This document shows, piece after piece, positions 1 to 8,519 of a stretch of DNA of 64,000 nucleotides (the stretch's first letter is position 1; each line of letters starts with the position of its first letter). The notes under the pieces are model-generated. The model saw only the letters and a program-made list of their open reading frames with translations. It ran no database searches and was not told the origin of the DNA. A program made the translations under genes and the position numbers. Where the stretch lies: assembly GCA_964441275.1 (NCBI GenBank), contig CAYTUG010000001.1, positions 85,465 through 149,464 on the forward strand. Reading direction: 5' to 3'. This DNA comes from SZUA-584 sp964441275. GTDB lineage: Bacteria > Bacillota > Clostridia > Christensenellales > SZUA-584.

Positions 1-210
1 ACAAGAGAAAATGAGCATACTTTAACGAAGGATGACGCGGCGGGTAGTGGACATATTTGTGAGACTACGGATAAATTAGAAGAAGGTGAAATTAACGATT
101 CTATACAAAAACCGGTGTCAGATGAAGTTATAATAGCTGCCAATGGTTTAACAGATGTCAAGCCAAATAAAAAAACTAACAAACGAAAAAATATAAAACA
201 GATAAAATAA
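1..210 (+). CDS. C-terminal end of an unknown protein (partial)
   Basis: Frame 1 is open from the window edge to a TAA at 208-210, giving the last 69 residues of a protein that begins outside the window. The stretch is hydrophilic, rich in Asp, Glu, Lys, Thr and Asn, without hydrophobic segments, and it ends in a strongly basic tail (KTNKRKNIKQIK). Such a composition suits a disordered C-terminal tail. I do not recognise the family. The frame choice rests on its being the only one open across this edge and on the protein-like composition. Confidence 0.5.
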   Translation, partial: TRENEHTLTKDDAAGSGHICETTDKLEEGEINDSIQKPVSDEVIIAANGLTDVKPNKKTNKRKNIKQIK

Positions 211-805
211 AATATGTAATTTAAGGGATACCGCAAAGGCTGGGCATAGTCATAAAGAGAATCAAAAACGGTTTCACTAAAAACGAGCCTTTTATTCATT
301 GACGATTACAAGCAACAGCTTAATGCCTGCTGATACCGTACGATACCCATGCACCCAGGCAATTCATTTTACAACTTACCGCCTATTGTATACATTCTAA
401 AGCATGTTTGATGTTACAATGTTTTAATAATATTAGCTTTGGCAAGTAAGACGCATCAATCATATAATATACTAAAAGAGTTTTTGCGGTGAAATAATGA
501 AAAATGTGAAAATGCTGCCCGTGCCGTGTTTCGATTTTGACAACAAGTTTGAAGTAGCGCAACCCCAAAATATAAATCAGTTAGCTTTCAGCCACGACAC
601 GGCGGTTTATAACGCCGCGGGCATCGCCAACGTTACAGATTGCGCAACTGCAAGGGCAAATGCTCTGTTTTCAGGATGCGCCGCTTTGTTTGCAAAACTT
701 GCAAGCAACAGACGCGCTCGATACTTAAAGCCAAGCGGCAAGCCAAACAAACGCGTTTAGGCCTAATAAAAACTTTTTCCGGTAATATCTAAAATCTATC
801 GGTAT
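211..805. other. Intergenic stretch with one doubtful ORF
   Basis: No convincing gene is seen in these 595 bases. An ATG ORF at 497-760 (87 residues, plus strand) has only a weak GGTGA ahead of it, resembles no family I know, and overlaps an equally unconvincing minus-strand ORF at 383-568. The second half of that ORF is Ala- and Arg-rich, which is what out-of-frame reading often gives. I see no tRNA, repeat or strong terminator here. Confidence 0.4.
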
Positions 806-1645
806 TCAAACAATTAACGCCTTGGCAAGCTTTAGAAGCCCGCCTTCGAATCTAAGCCCAAAACGCAAATCGGCACCTGCTTCATGCGTTCTCTGAATGC
901 AGTTTGACGTAAACTCTACCGCAATTTTCAGCGCATTTGCAACGTCCAAACCTTTGAGCATGGCGGCAATCAATGCGCTCGAAAAAACATCGCCGGCTCC
1001 GTGGTAAATCCCCGGCAAGTGCTTGTAGAAAGAATATGTTACAATACCGCTTTTTTTGTCGTAAGCTGCGGCGCCGATACTGTCTTTGCTAAATCCAGTT
1101 CCCGTTATAACAACATAGCGCGGTCCTATTGCGGCTAAACGCACAAGCAACTCTTCAATATATTCTTTCGTATGCGGACGTTTGCAGTATGGCTCATTTA
1201 GCAAAAACGCCGCTTCGGTTATATTCGGAGTTATCAAATCCGCACCGGCACACAGATTTATCATTCCTTTAGGATAATCGTTGGGTATTGTCTGATACAG
1301 AGCGCCGTTATCCGCCATAACCGGGTCTACGGCTATAAACGTCTCTTTTGATCTAAGCTGTACGATCGCCCGCATGACTATATTTATCTGATCCAAAGCG
1401 CCTAAAAACCCAGTATATATTGCATCAAATTCTATTGAAAGTGAACGCCAATGGTTGACAATCGGCATTATATCGGCCGTTAAGTCCCTATATGTAAACC
1501 CTTCGAACCCTCCGGTATGGGTTGATAACACTGCGGTTGGTATTACGCTGACCTCTATGCCCGCCGATGAGATAATAGGCAACGCTGCAGTGAGCGAACA
1601 TTTCCCAAAGCAGGATAAATCATGTATAGCGACTGCTCTAAGCAT
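806..1645 (-). CDS. pdxK: Pyridoxamine/pyridoxal kinase-like PfkB-superfamily enzyme
   Basis: A 279-residue cytosolic kinase that should phosphorylate B6 vitamers with ATP in the pyridoxal phosphate salvage pathway. The N-terminus (AIHDLSCFGKCSLTAALP) and the following TAVLSTHTGGF segment are typical of clostridial pyridoxamine kinases. TPNITEAAFL lies in the middle and the GAGDVFSSALIAA motif near residue 220 carries the catalytic Asp of the ribokinase fold. The start is set at 1645 because GGAAGG sits nine bases before that ATG; an upstream in-frame ATG at 1681 has no ribosome binding site. Transcribed alone, divergently from the phosphate transporter gene. Substrate choice among B6 vitamers, or hydroxymethylpyrimidine, cannot be settled from sequence. 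Confidence 0.85.
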   Translation of the reverse strand: MLRAVAIHDLSCFGKCSLTAALPIISSAGIEVSVIPTAVLSTHTGGFEGFTYRDLTADIMPIVNHWRSLSIEFDAIYTGFLGALDQINIVMRAIVQLRSKETFIAVDPVMADNGALYQTIPNDYPKGMINLCAGADLITPNITEAAFLLNEPYCKRPHTKEYIEELLVRLAAIGPRYVVITGTGFSKDSIGAAAYDKKSGIVTYSFYKHLPGIYHGAGDVFSSALIAAMLKGLDVANALKIAVEFTSNCIQRTHEAGADLRFGLRFEGGLLKLAKALIV

Positions 1646-1864
1646 TGTATTTTCCTTCCGGTCGTAATGATAATGCATCAATTATACATCAGAGCGATAT
1701 AAATATACAAGCATTTGCCAGCCTAAAAAAGCCAATCAACAAATATTAAGTGTGATTTTAGAGTAGTAATAATCATAAAAATTATTGAGTGACAAAAGGA
1801 GGCAGCTAATATATAATCAACTACTGTACGGGTATTATTCTGCATACATTTCGGAGGTTACAGT

Positions 1865-3481
1865 ATGGATTTGGCGTCTGCATTAAAACTTTTGGGCGGG
1901 CTTGCAATGTTCATTTTCGGTATGAAGATGATGTCCGACGGGCTCGAACATGCAGCCGGGGACAGGTTGCGCCGTATACTTGAAGTTTTAACAGGCAACC
2001 GTTTCGCGGCGGTCGGGGTAGGCGCCGGCATGACGGCTTTGGTACAAAGCTCGTCTGCAACAACGGTAATGGTCGTCGGGTTTGTCAATGCAGGGCTTAT
2101 GACGCTTTTGCAAGCTACCGGGGTAATAATAGGGGCTAATATAGGAAGCTGCATAACTGCGCAGCTTATAGCATTCCAGCTTTCAGACATAGCTCCGCTG
2201 ATATTGTTTATCGGCATGATACTGACTATTTTCGTTAAAAAGCGCATGGCGTCGCGCATTGGCGAAATCGTGCTCGGGTTCGGTTTGCTGTTTGTCGGTA
2301 TGGCAATTATGTCCGAAACTATGGTACCTCTCAAAAACGATGCTGCTTTCCAAAGCCTTCTGTTAAACTTCAACAATCCAATATTCGGCATTTTGATAGG
2401 CGCTCTGTTCACCGCTATCATCCAAAGTTCCGCCGCCTCAATAGGAATACTGCAGGCATTCGGAGGGCTCGGCCTTATAAACCTTAACGCGGCCGCTTAT
2501 GTTGTACTTGGAACGAACATAGGCACATGCATTACAGCTATACTTGCCGCAATAGGAACCAGCCAGAACTCAAAGCGCGCTGCGGGAATACATTTGATGT
2601 TCAACATAATCGGCACATTGGTGTTTATGCTCGCATTGATCCTTATTCCCGGAATAATCGAATTTGTTAAATCGTTTTCCGTTACCGACACTAACAGGCA
2701 AATAGCAAACTTTCACCTTTTGTTTAATGTAAGCGTTGCCGTTTTGCTTTTCCCGTTCGCTTCGCTTATGGTAAAGCTGGTAAAGCGCATTCTGCCCGAT
2801 AAACGCACCGATGGCGAGATTGAAAAAAGGCTGGTTTACCTCGATGCGCGGATTGCGCAAACGCCGCCAATAATTTTAAGCCAGTCGATTAAAGAGCTTG
2901 TCCGCATGGGCAAAATTACCGTTGATAACCTTGTGCGCGCTACCGAAGCGTTTTTTGACCGCAGCGAACAAAAAGCGCGCAAAGTGCTTGAGGTTGAAAC
3001 AACAATAGATTACCTAACCCACCATATAACCGAATATCTAATAGAATTCCGCGGAGCAGATATTTCCGAACACGACCTTAAAGTGTTGGGCAGCCTGCAT
3101 CATGTGGTAATAGATATGGAACGTATCGGGGATTTGGCTGAAAATATTTCCGAATTTGCGATGTCTTTAATCGAAAAGAAATCTAAATTCAGTGACGAGG
3201 CTTATGCCGAACTGCGTACCATGACGGATAAAACGCTTGAGACGTTGCAAAAAAGCTTAGACACCTTTACAGAGCGCGATATTTATCTTCTTAACGAAGT
3301 GGACAGGCTTGAGCAGGAAGTTGACGATATGAAAACGCAATACCTTGACAACCATATATCAAGGCTGCAAGGCAAATTCTGCGACCCGCAGACCGGGGTT
3401 ATATTTACCAATATGGTTTCAACTTTAGAGCGAGTTGCCGACCACGCAACAAATATTGCATATTCAATAACAAACAAATAG
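1865..3481 (+). CDS. Na+/phosphate cotransporter with C-terminal PhoU-like domain
   Basis: A 538-residue inner-membrane protein of the NptA/YjbB (PNaS) family, expected to import inorganic phosphate with sodium. The first 310 residues hold about eight membrane segments in two inverted repeats, each with the signature QSS motif: LVQSSSATT near residue 60 and IIQSSAAS near residue 187. Residues from about 335 to the end form a charged helical region like PhoU, with a second PhoU-like helix pair after residue 430. Length is normal for the family. TTCGGAGG lies eight bases before the ATG. It is monocistronic, and the 219-bp gap to the divergent kinase gene should hold both promoters. In some bacteria this family is linked to phosphate efflux or homeostasis rather than uptake. 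Confidence 0.9.
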   Translation: MDLASALKLLGGLAMFIFGMKMMSDGLEHAAGDRLRRILEVLTGNRFAAVGVGAGMTALVQSSSATTVMVVGFVNAGLMTLLQATGVIIGANIGSCITAQLIAFQLSDIAPLILFIGMILTIFVKKRMASRIGEIVLGFGLLFVGMAIMSETMVPLKNDAAFQSLLLNFNNPIFGILIGALFTAIIQSSAASIGILQAFGGLGLINLNAAAYVVLGTNIGTCITAILAAIGTSQNSKRAAGIHLMFNIIGTLVFMLALILIPGIIEFVKSFSVTDTNRQIANFHLLFNVSVAVLLFPFASLMVKLVKRILPDKRTDGEIEKRLVYLDARIAQTPPIILSQSIKELVRMGKITVDNLVRATEAFFDRSEQKARKVLEVETTIDYLTHHITEYLIEFRGADISEHDLKVLGSLHHVVIDMERIGDLAENISEFAMSLIEKKSKFSDEAYAELRTMTDKTLETLQKSLDTFTERDIYLLNEVDRLEQEVDDMKTQYLDNHISRLQGKFCDPQTGVIFTNMVSTLERVADHATNIAYSITNK

Positions 3482-3519
3482 TTAAATTAAAGTTTGCCGA
3501 TGCTGTTTTTCGCTTGGGT

Positions 3520-4599
3520 TTATTGTTCTTCGCTTATTGGTGATTCTTGCCTTATGGTCCGCAAACTTATCAGCGTATAGCCGACACAAACTATGCCAAA
3601 AACGCCTATTCCTATCCAACCGACAACAAAACTTTCCGTAACATAAATTATTATCCCTATAAAAGCCATAATAAGCTGAAATGCCCCAAGCGCCAACACA
3701 ACCATCCGCTTGTTTTTTAGCCGCTTTGTTAAATCATGATGCAGGTGATGCCTATCCGGCTGCATTATAGACTTTCTTAACAATATGCGCCTCAAAACGG
3801 AAATCGTAAGGTCGGCAATAGGAACAATCATTATATATACGGGCACAACAACTTCAATTATGTTTTTTTGGGATAAGCTCATTATTGTAAGTATGCCAAG
3901 CATAAACCCGATAAACATGCTGCCCGCATCCCCCATAAATATTTTGGCGGGGCTGATATTAAAAACTAAAAAGCCGAGTATAGCACCAAATAATGCAACC
4001 GCCGTGGGCAAAGCTAACTGAGTGCGCCCCTGAAGATAGAATATCGCTATAAATGCGGCTACGGATATAAGCGAAAGGCAGCTTGCCAGCCCGTCGAGTC
4101 CGTCTAAAAAATTTATCGCATTGGTTATCGCTACTATCCAAAATACCACGATGACTGAAATTAACACCACAGTTAAAGCATCCGACTCCATCAATCGCGG
4201 CGGGAAATAAAATTGAAGGCACCCCACCAACACAATAAGCGCAAGTATAAAAAGCGTTGCAAGCCTGCGTTTGGGGCTTAACGAAAGTATATCGTCAATA
4301 ATGCCCATAAGAGTAACGCCCGAAATCCCGATTATAAAGGCGCTGACTATATTTGTTTTAATGCCTTTAACAAAAAAGACTATGTAAATTACGGTAGCCG
4401 CAATTGTAGACAGGTATATTGCGGCACCACCCATTAGCGGTATCGGTGTGGTATGCATTTTACGATTATTGGGATAATCAAGTATTTTTAATTTCCGCGA
4501 AATGATTATCATTACAGGCGTTAGAATAAGCGAAAGCGCCAATGATATTAACGCGACAAAAAAATAATGTTCCATGCTGATTCGGGCACGTACGCCCAT
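3520..4599 (-). CDS. tagO: Undecaprenyl-phosphate GlcNAc-1-phosphate transferase, TagO/WecA type
   Basis: A 359-residue polytopic membrane enzyme of the MraY/WecA superfamily. By family knowledge it transfers an N-acetylhexosamine-1-phosphate from the UDP-sugar to undecaprenyl phosphate and so starts wall teichoic acid or other surface glycan synthesis. Visible motifs are PLMGGAAIY near residue 50, NAINFLDGLDGLA with the catalytic Asp pair region, FMGDAGSMFIG, and the HHLHHDL His-rich loop that separates WecA/TagO from MraY. About ten membrane segments. AAGAGG precedes the ATG at 4599 by three bases; the next in-frame ATG, at codon 9, has no site. It stands alone rather than in a mur cluster, which also argues against MraY. 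Confidence 0.88.
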   Translation of the reverse strand: MGVRARISMEHYFFVALISLALSLILTPVMIIISRKLKILDYPNNRKMHTTPIPLMGGAAIYLSTIAATVIYIVFFVKGIKTNIVSAFIIGISGVTLMGIIDDILSLSPKRRLATLFILALIVLVGCLQFYFPPRLMESDALTVVLISVIVVFWIVAITNAINFLDGLDGLASCLSLISVAAFIAIFYLQGRTQLALPTAVALFGAILGFLVFNISPAKIFMGDAGSMFIGFMLGILTIMSLSQKNIIEVVVPVYIMIVPIADLTISVLRRILLRKSIMQPDRHHLHHDLTKRLKNKRMVVLALGAFQLIMAFIGIIIYVTESFVVGWIGIGVFGIVCVGYTLISLRTIRQESPISEEQ

Positions 4600-4690
4600 C
4601 GACCTCTTATTTTTCTTTATTATATTTTATCAAAATAATACTGTCAAACATGCGCCGAAAATTTAATCCGTACCGCCGTGACTATGCGGT

Positions 4691-5047
4691 TTAAAATGTA
4701 ATTATCTTATCGCTGTCAATTACCCACTCTGCCAGCGCAGCCATTGTAGATTTTTCAGCCCCCTCAAAATATGGGTGGTTCTTGTAAATCCCGCATCGCG
4801 CCATGCAAGTTCCGCATACCTTAACGCGCACCCCATCAACAATTAGCTCTTTTAGAATTTGCGATAGATCCCAATCGTAGTTTTCCGGCGCTTTGCACAC
4901 ATCCCTTGCCATATCTACCGAATCATTCATAAGAAATATTCTAACTTCCTGCCCTTTTTTTCTCAATGTTCCGGCAAGCCTTAATCCGTTCCAAGTGATG
5001 TCCGTATCATCGTATGGTTTGCGGTTAAATATTATTAAAATCTTCAC
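4691..5047 (-). CDS. DsrE/DsrF-like small protein
   Basis: A 118-residue cytosolic protein of the DsrE fold, whose members take part in sulfur relay or act as small redox/sulfide-related proteins. The start MKILIIFNRKPYDDTDITWN and the motif CGTCMARCG (residues 75-83) are the family marks; the three Cys are candidate persulfide carriers. The start is a GTG at 5047 with an AAGGGG site about ten bases upstream; no better start is in frame. It follows the terminase large subunit gene on the same strand after a 197-bp gap. The exact role is not known from the sequence. Confidence 0.75.
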   Translation of the reverse strand: MKILIIFNRKPYDDTDITWNGLRLAGTLRKKGQEVRIFLMNDSVDMARDVCKAPENYDWDLSQILKELIVDGVRVKVCGTCMARCGIYKNHPYFEGAEKSTMAALAEWVIDSDKIITF

Positions 5048-5244
5048 TTCGCATTCGCCCCTTCCTTACCTTTGCGCTTATTATATCTAACGACGGGCAG
5101 TTATACAATAATTGCGAAACAGGATTTATAGCTTGCCGGGGCTTAAAATTTAACGGAAGCTATCGCCCATATTTATTTTACAGCCCGCCTGTGCAATGCC
5201 CGGGCAACTATCTTTAAACAACCGCCAACCAATTTTTTTGGTTT

Positions 5245-6702
5245 TTAGTCAAAACCGCCCAACAAATAGCTTTCCAGCTCGTCCTTTGGTTTTGCGTAAT
5301 CAGCGAACGGCTCGGGCAGTTTTGTTTGTGCTGCGCAGGGAATAAGCGCCCTGCGCGAACACCAGTACCGCAAAGCATCGGGGCTGTGCGTAATATCGTG
5401 AGGCTCATTTGCCACATCCCCCGCCCTGATTCTATCATGCTGTAAAAGCGGCAAGCAGCGCAAAAGCGGGGCACAGGTTGAAAAGATGACAAGCCTTGAT
5501 TGGCCTTGCACAATCCTTAAGTATTCTTTAACATTTAACCACCCGTCAATTCGGTTGCTTCCCGCTTTTAGAAGAGGCACGCTGTTTTGCGCAAAAATTT
5601 CGGCCGCACTGCATCCGGTGTCCTGCCTTCTGCTCCATAAATCGGGCGGCGCTATAAATTGTTCAACGGTCTCGTTTTGCGATTCTTTTATGGCTTGCGC
5701 CGCTTCGGAAACCGTAAGGTTTGATTGCTCAATGCTCCTGTAACAATACGCCCTTCCGTTTTCATCAACTGCAAACCAAAGCACTGCAAGCATATCGAGC
5801 CCGTAATCAATCGCCGCGCTTTTATGCCAATTTTGAGGCAGCGCAAAAGGCTTGCATACATGTATTTTGTGGTTAAACTCGCAAAAGAACTGACCGGCAA
5901 ACACATTCCAGTCACCTTCCAGCCATGCCCGCCTAAGCATGGGCGGCAGAGCCTGAAGCTGTCTTATATAATCGGCGCTTTGCATCGCCTGTTCATGCAA
6001 CACTGTTTTCGCGGCTGCTCTGCCGTACTTCTTTTTAAGTTCCGCCAGCGCATCTCTATACCCCTTGTCCGAATTAAACAGAGGAGCATTATCGTATACC
6101 CGCGCCTGTATAAAAGTATAATCCCGCGCGTTTTCGCCGTATTTATAGTCCCTGTCGATAAAAAGCCTTTTTACCCACGCATGCCCTACGCCCCCCGGAT
6201 TGCAGGTTATGTATGCACGTTTTGGATAATTGTTTGCCCCGCGGATACATGCGCACAGCCACGAGAATTGATATTCCGTAAGCTGAGTAGCCTCGTCTAT
6301 AAAAATTACATCGTACTCTTGCCCCTGATACTGGAGAACATCGTTTTCTTTGCTGCAATATCCAAGCTTGAGACGCGAACCGTGCGGGAAACTGAACGCT
6401 TTTTCACGTTCGCTGTATTCGGGCCTATAATGTGGCGGAATTGCGGCATAAGCCGCTTTAAGTCTTTTTGTGTGGTTTTCACGCAATTCCGGATATGTGC
6501 GCCGAACAATAAGCATCTGTATTCCGGGGTAATAATAAGCCAAAAAGGTTGCCTTCGCCCGTATAGCGTGAGATTTTCCTCCGCCTTTTGCGCCCCCGTA
6601 TCCTATAAAACGTGTACGCGCTATAAGAAAAGCCTCTTGTTTTTTTGTCGGTTTGCCAAAAGCGCGCAACAACCCGTTTTCCAAACTGTCTTCTTTGTAC
6701 AT
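5245..6702 (-). CDS. Phage-type terminase large subunit
   Basis: A 485-residue packaging ATPase/nuclease of the PBSX/Terminase_6 kind. It has a Walker A GGAKGGGKS near residue 41, a Walker B VIFIDEA near residue 131, the coupling motif YITCNPGG, and a C-terminal RNase H-like nuclease domain beginning AIDYGLDML with a late DITHSPDALRYWC segment, all intact. In phages this protein translocates and cuts DNA at the prohead. I place the start at the ATG at 6702, which lies only three bases after the T-run of a terminator hairpin; the alternative GTG at 6732 overlaps the only AGGAG. No portal, protease or capsid gene follows: the next gene is the DsrE-like one. Either a degraded prophage remnant or a domesticated packaging gene. 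Confidence 0.9.
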   Translation of the reverse strand: MYKEDSLENGLLRAFGKPTKKQEAFLIARTRFIGYGGAKGGGKSHAIRAKATFLAYYYPGIQMLIVRRTYPELRENHTKRLKAAYAAIPPHYRPEYSEREKAFSFPHGSRLKLGYCSKENDVLQYQGQEYDVIFIDEATQLTEYQFSWLCACIRGANNYPKRAYITCNPGGVGHAWVKRLFIDRDYKYGENARDYTFIQARVYDNAPLFNSDKGYRDALAELKKKYGRAAAKTVLHEQAMQSADYIRQLQALPPMLRRAWLEGDWNVFAGQFFCEFNHKIHVCKPFALPQNWHKSAAIDYGLDMLAVLWFAVDENGRAYCYRSIEQSNLTVSEAAQAIKESQNETVEQFIAPPDLWSRRQDTGCSAAEIFAQNSVPLLKAGSNRIDGWLNVKEYLRIVQGQSRLVIFSTCAPLLRCLPLLQHDRIRAGDVANEPHDITHSPDALRYWCSRRALIPCAAQTKLPEPFADYAKPKDELESYLLGGFD

Positions 6703-6704
6703 AC

Positions 6705-6725
6705 AAAAAACGCCTGATACGGCGC
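6705..6725 (-). terminator. Short intrinsic terminator after the ferredoxin gene
   Basis: Read on the minus strand, GCGCC, a six-base loop and GGCG are followed by six T. It begins 15 bases after the ferredoxin stop codon and ends two bases before the ATG of the terminase large subunit, so it may limit or gate terminase expression. The stem is only four to five pairs, so its strength is uncertain. Confidence 0.55.
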
Positions 6726-6739
6726 TTTGCACTCCTTTC

Positions 6740-6931
6740 TTAATGTTCTATGCCGATAACTTCTACCGGACACTCCGCCGCCGCCTCGGCGGCCGCATCT
6801 TCGAGCTCTTTTGGTATCGTATCCACAACAGTTTCGGCTCGCCCGTCATCTCCTATCTGAAAAACCTCGGGGCACATCTCTGCGCACAGCCCGCACATTA
6901 TGCACCCTTCTTTGTCTATTACCGCTTTCAT
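6740..6931 (-). CDS. Single-cluster [4Fe-4S] ferredoxin
   Basis: A 63-residue acidic ferredoxin. The cluster ligands are CIMCGLC plus C20 before Pro and the distant CP near residue 55, so there is one 4Fe-4S site and not the two of clostridial 2[4Fe-4S] ferredoxins. It would act as a soluble one-electron carrier. AAGGGAG lies four bases before the ATG. Its position is the odd part: it sits between terminase small and large subunit genes, all on the minus strand, with 55 and 37 bases to its neighbours and a terminator behind it. A product of 63 residues is normal for this class. Confidence 0.93.
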   Translation of the reverse strand: MKAVIDKEGCIMCGLCAEMCPEVFQIGDDGRAETVVDTIPKELEDAAAEAAAECPVEVIGIEH

Positions 6932-6986
6932 TTTCTCTCCCTTCCTTCCATTTAATTGGTATCATAACCATTAATCGAGTTGCTAT

Positions 6987-7427
6987 TCAGCGCGCAAATT
7001 TTTTTAGCTTGCCAAGGTCAACACAAGGCAATTCTTCATATGCGCGGCAGCAATCCAAAGCGCCGGTTGCCTCGAGCTGTTTTATACGCAGCGCATTTGG
7101 CTTATCGCTCTCTTCCCAGTGACGCTGTATATGCAGCAAACCCATCCTTAAGCAAGAGGCGAGCCGCTCGTTGCGGGCGCAGCGTATATCGTCCCCGCTT
7201 TTGAAATAGCCCTTAAGCCACATGTTAAGCCTTTCTCTTGTAATGTCAAGAGCTATGCAAAGCCCCGATATGCTGTACTTGCGCAGATTTTGAGCGCTTA
7301 TTAAATAATCTTTTATCAGGGCGTTTATTTGCTCAATATCAACATCGCAGCTGCCATTTGAATATGTTGTAAAACGCTCTTGCTGTTTTAATCCAACGCC
7401 GCTTATACGTACATTTTTCTTTGCCAC
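6987..7427 (-). CDS. Terminase small subunit-like DNA-binding protein
   Basis: A 146-residue protein with the layout of PBSX-type small terminases: a helix-turn-helix region SISGLCIALDITRERLNMWL at about residues 53-72, then a helical oligomerisation region ending LEATGALDCCRAYEELP. In phages it recognises the packaging site and recruits the large subunit. The start is a GTG at 7427 with AGGGGG five bases ahead. Its neighbourhood (ferredoxin, then TerL) supports the assignment. The call rests on the HTH pattern and on context, because small terminases are poorly conserved. Confidence 0.7.
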   Translation of the reverse strand: MAKKNVRISGVGLKQQERFTTYSNGSCDVDIEQINALIKDYLISAQNLRKYSISGLCIALDITRERLNMWLKGYFKSGDDIRCARNERLASCLRMGLLHIQRHWEESDKPNALRIKQLEATGALDCCRAYEELPCVDLGKLKKFAR

Positions 7428-7583
7428 TTAATCCCCCTTAAAGATTATTTGCTAATAAAAGCTTAAACTAAAAATTAGCTCTGCATCGCTCAAAATATGT
7501 GGCATATTCTCAGCTTTGAACTGTTATGATATAATAGTTACAGGCAGTAAACTGTCCGTTTAGGATTTTGAAAGGGTAAACAT

Positions 7584-8516
7584 TTGGCTGTTATTACAAT
7601 ATCCCGGCAACAATGCAGCTTTGGAAGCGAAATAGCTTCTGCCGTGGCGCAAAAACTTGGCTATACGCTTATTGCGCACGACACGTTGCTTTCTAAATTT
7701 TTTACTGAAGCCAGCGCGCACGAGCGCCACATGCTGACCGAAAGCGCAAAATTCTATCTGACACAAAACAGTCAGTGTGAAACATATTTGAGTTTGCTTA
7801 CAAGCAGATTATGCGAATACGCACAAAATAACGATTGTATTATGGTAGGCTTTGGCTCGCAGGCGATATTCAAAAATACAAAATCTGCGTTGCATATAAG
7901 GGTTTTTGCGCCTTTGAGCATAAGAATAGAGCGTTTGATGCGCCGATACCGTGTATCTGCAGAGCAAGCCGCCCGTATACTTGAAAAGGCGGATAAAAAG
8001 CAGAAAAAATTTGTGTCTGTGCTTTTTGGTATTTCGGTAGCCGATGTTGCCCATTATAACATGATACTCAACACGCATTCGCTAACTGTGGATGAATGCG
8101 TTGCGGCAATTATTTCAATGCACGAGCAGCACGCCGTTATTGGGCGAATAGAACAAGAATCGCAAGAAAGCGCGGTTATGTGCAACCTTTCGGATATCGC
8201 ATTGCTTAAAAATAAATCCGAAGCGGAATTTGCGCGGCTGCTCGATATGTATCATATAGATTGGGTTTACGAGCCCAAAACGTTTCCTGTAGAATGGGAC
8301 GCCGCCGGAAACGTAACGTCTGCATTCAGTCCTGATTTTTATTTGCCTAAGTTCGACACATATATAGAGCTTACAACCATGAACCAAAAATACGTGACCG
8401 CAAAGAACAAAAAAATAAAAAAGCTTCGCGAGCTTTACCCCGGAATTAACATTAAAATAGTGTACAAGAAAGACTTTCATTCGTTGCTCGGGCGCTTTTT
8501 CCCGGATGGAGATTAG
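7584..8516 (+). CDS. Cytidylate kinase-like domain fused to a PD-(D/E)XK-like domain
   Basis: A 310-residue protein starting at a TTG (7584) with AAAGGG eight bases upstream. Residues 1-190 resemble the cytidylate-kinase-like family 2 (ISRQQCSFGSEIA, HDTLLSKF, VGFGSQAI), but the glycine-rich phosphate loop reads CSFGSE and lacks the usual GSGG[RK], so kinase activity is doubtful. Residues from about 215 look like a restriction-endonuclease fold: SEAEFARLL, a YEPKTFPV strand, SPDFYLP, then YIELTTM and a Lys-rich helix, matching E...PD...ExT spacing. It is three bases from hpt and clearly in the same operon. I know of similar C-terminal domains near hpt genes in other Firmicutes but not of a proven function. 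Confidence 0.7.
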   Translation: MAVITISRQQCSFGSEIASAVAQKLGYTLIAHDTLLSKFFTEASAHERHMLTESAKFYLTQNSQCETYLSLLTSRLCEYAQNNDCIMVGFGSQAIFKNTKSALHIRVFAPLSIRIERLMRRYRVSAEQAARILEKADKKQKKFVSVLFGISVADVAHYNMILNTHSLTVDECVAAIISMHEQHAVIGRIEQESQESAVMCNLSDIALLKNKSEAEFARLLDMYHIDWVYEPKTFPVEWDAAGNVTSAFSPDFYLPKFDTYIELTTMNQKYVTAKNKKIKKLRELYPGINIKIVYKKDFHSLLGRFFPDGD

Positions 8517-8519
8517 TAT

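Noticed and set aside
497..760. 87-codon plus-strand ORF
   Set aside because: Weak ribosome site, no family resemblance, overlapping ORF on the other strand; treated as unproven.
5725..6717. 330-codon plus-strand ORF opposite terL
   Set aside because: Antisense shadow of the terminase gene: the opposite frame has clear catalytic motifs and this one has none and no ribosome site.
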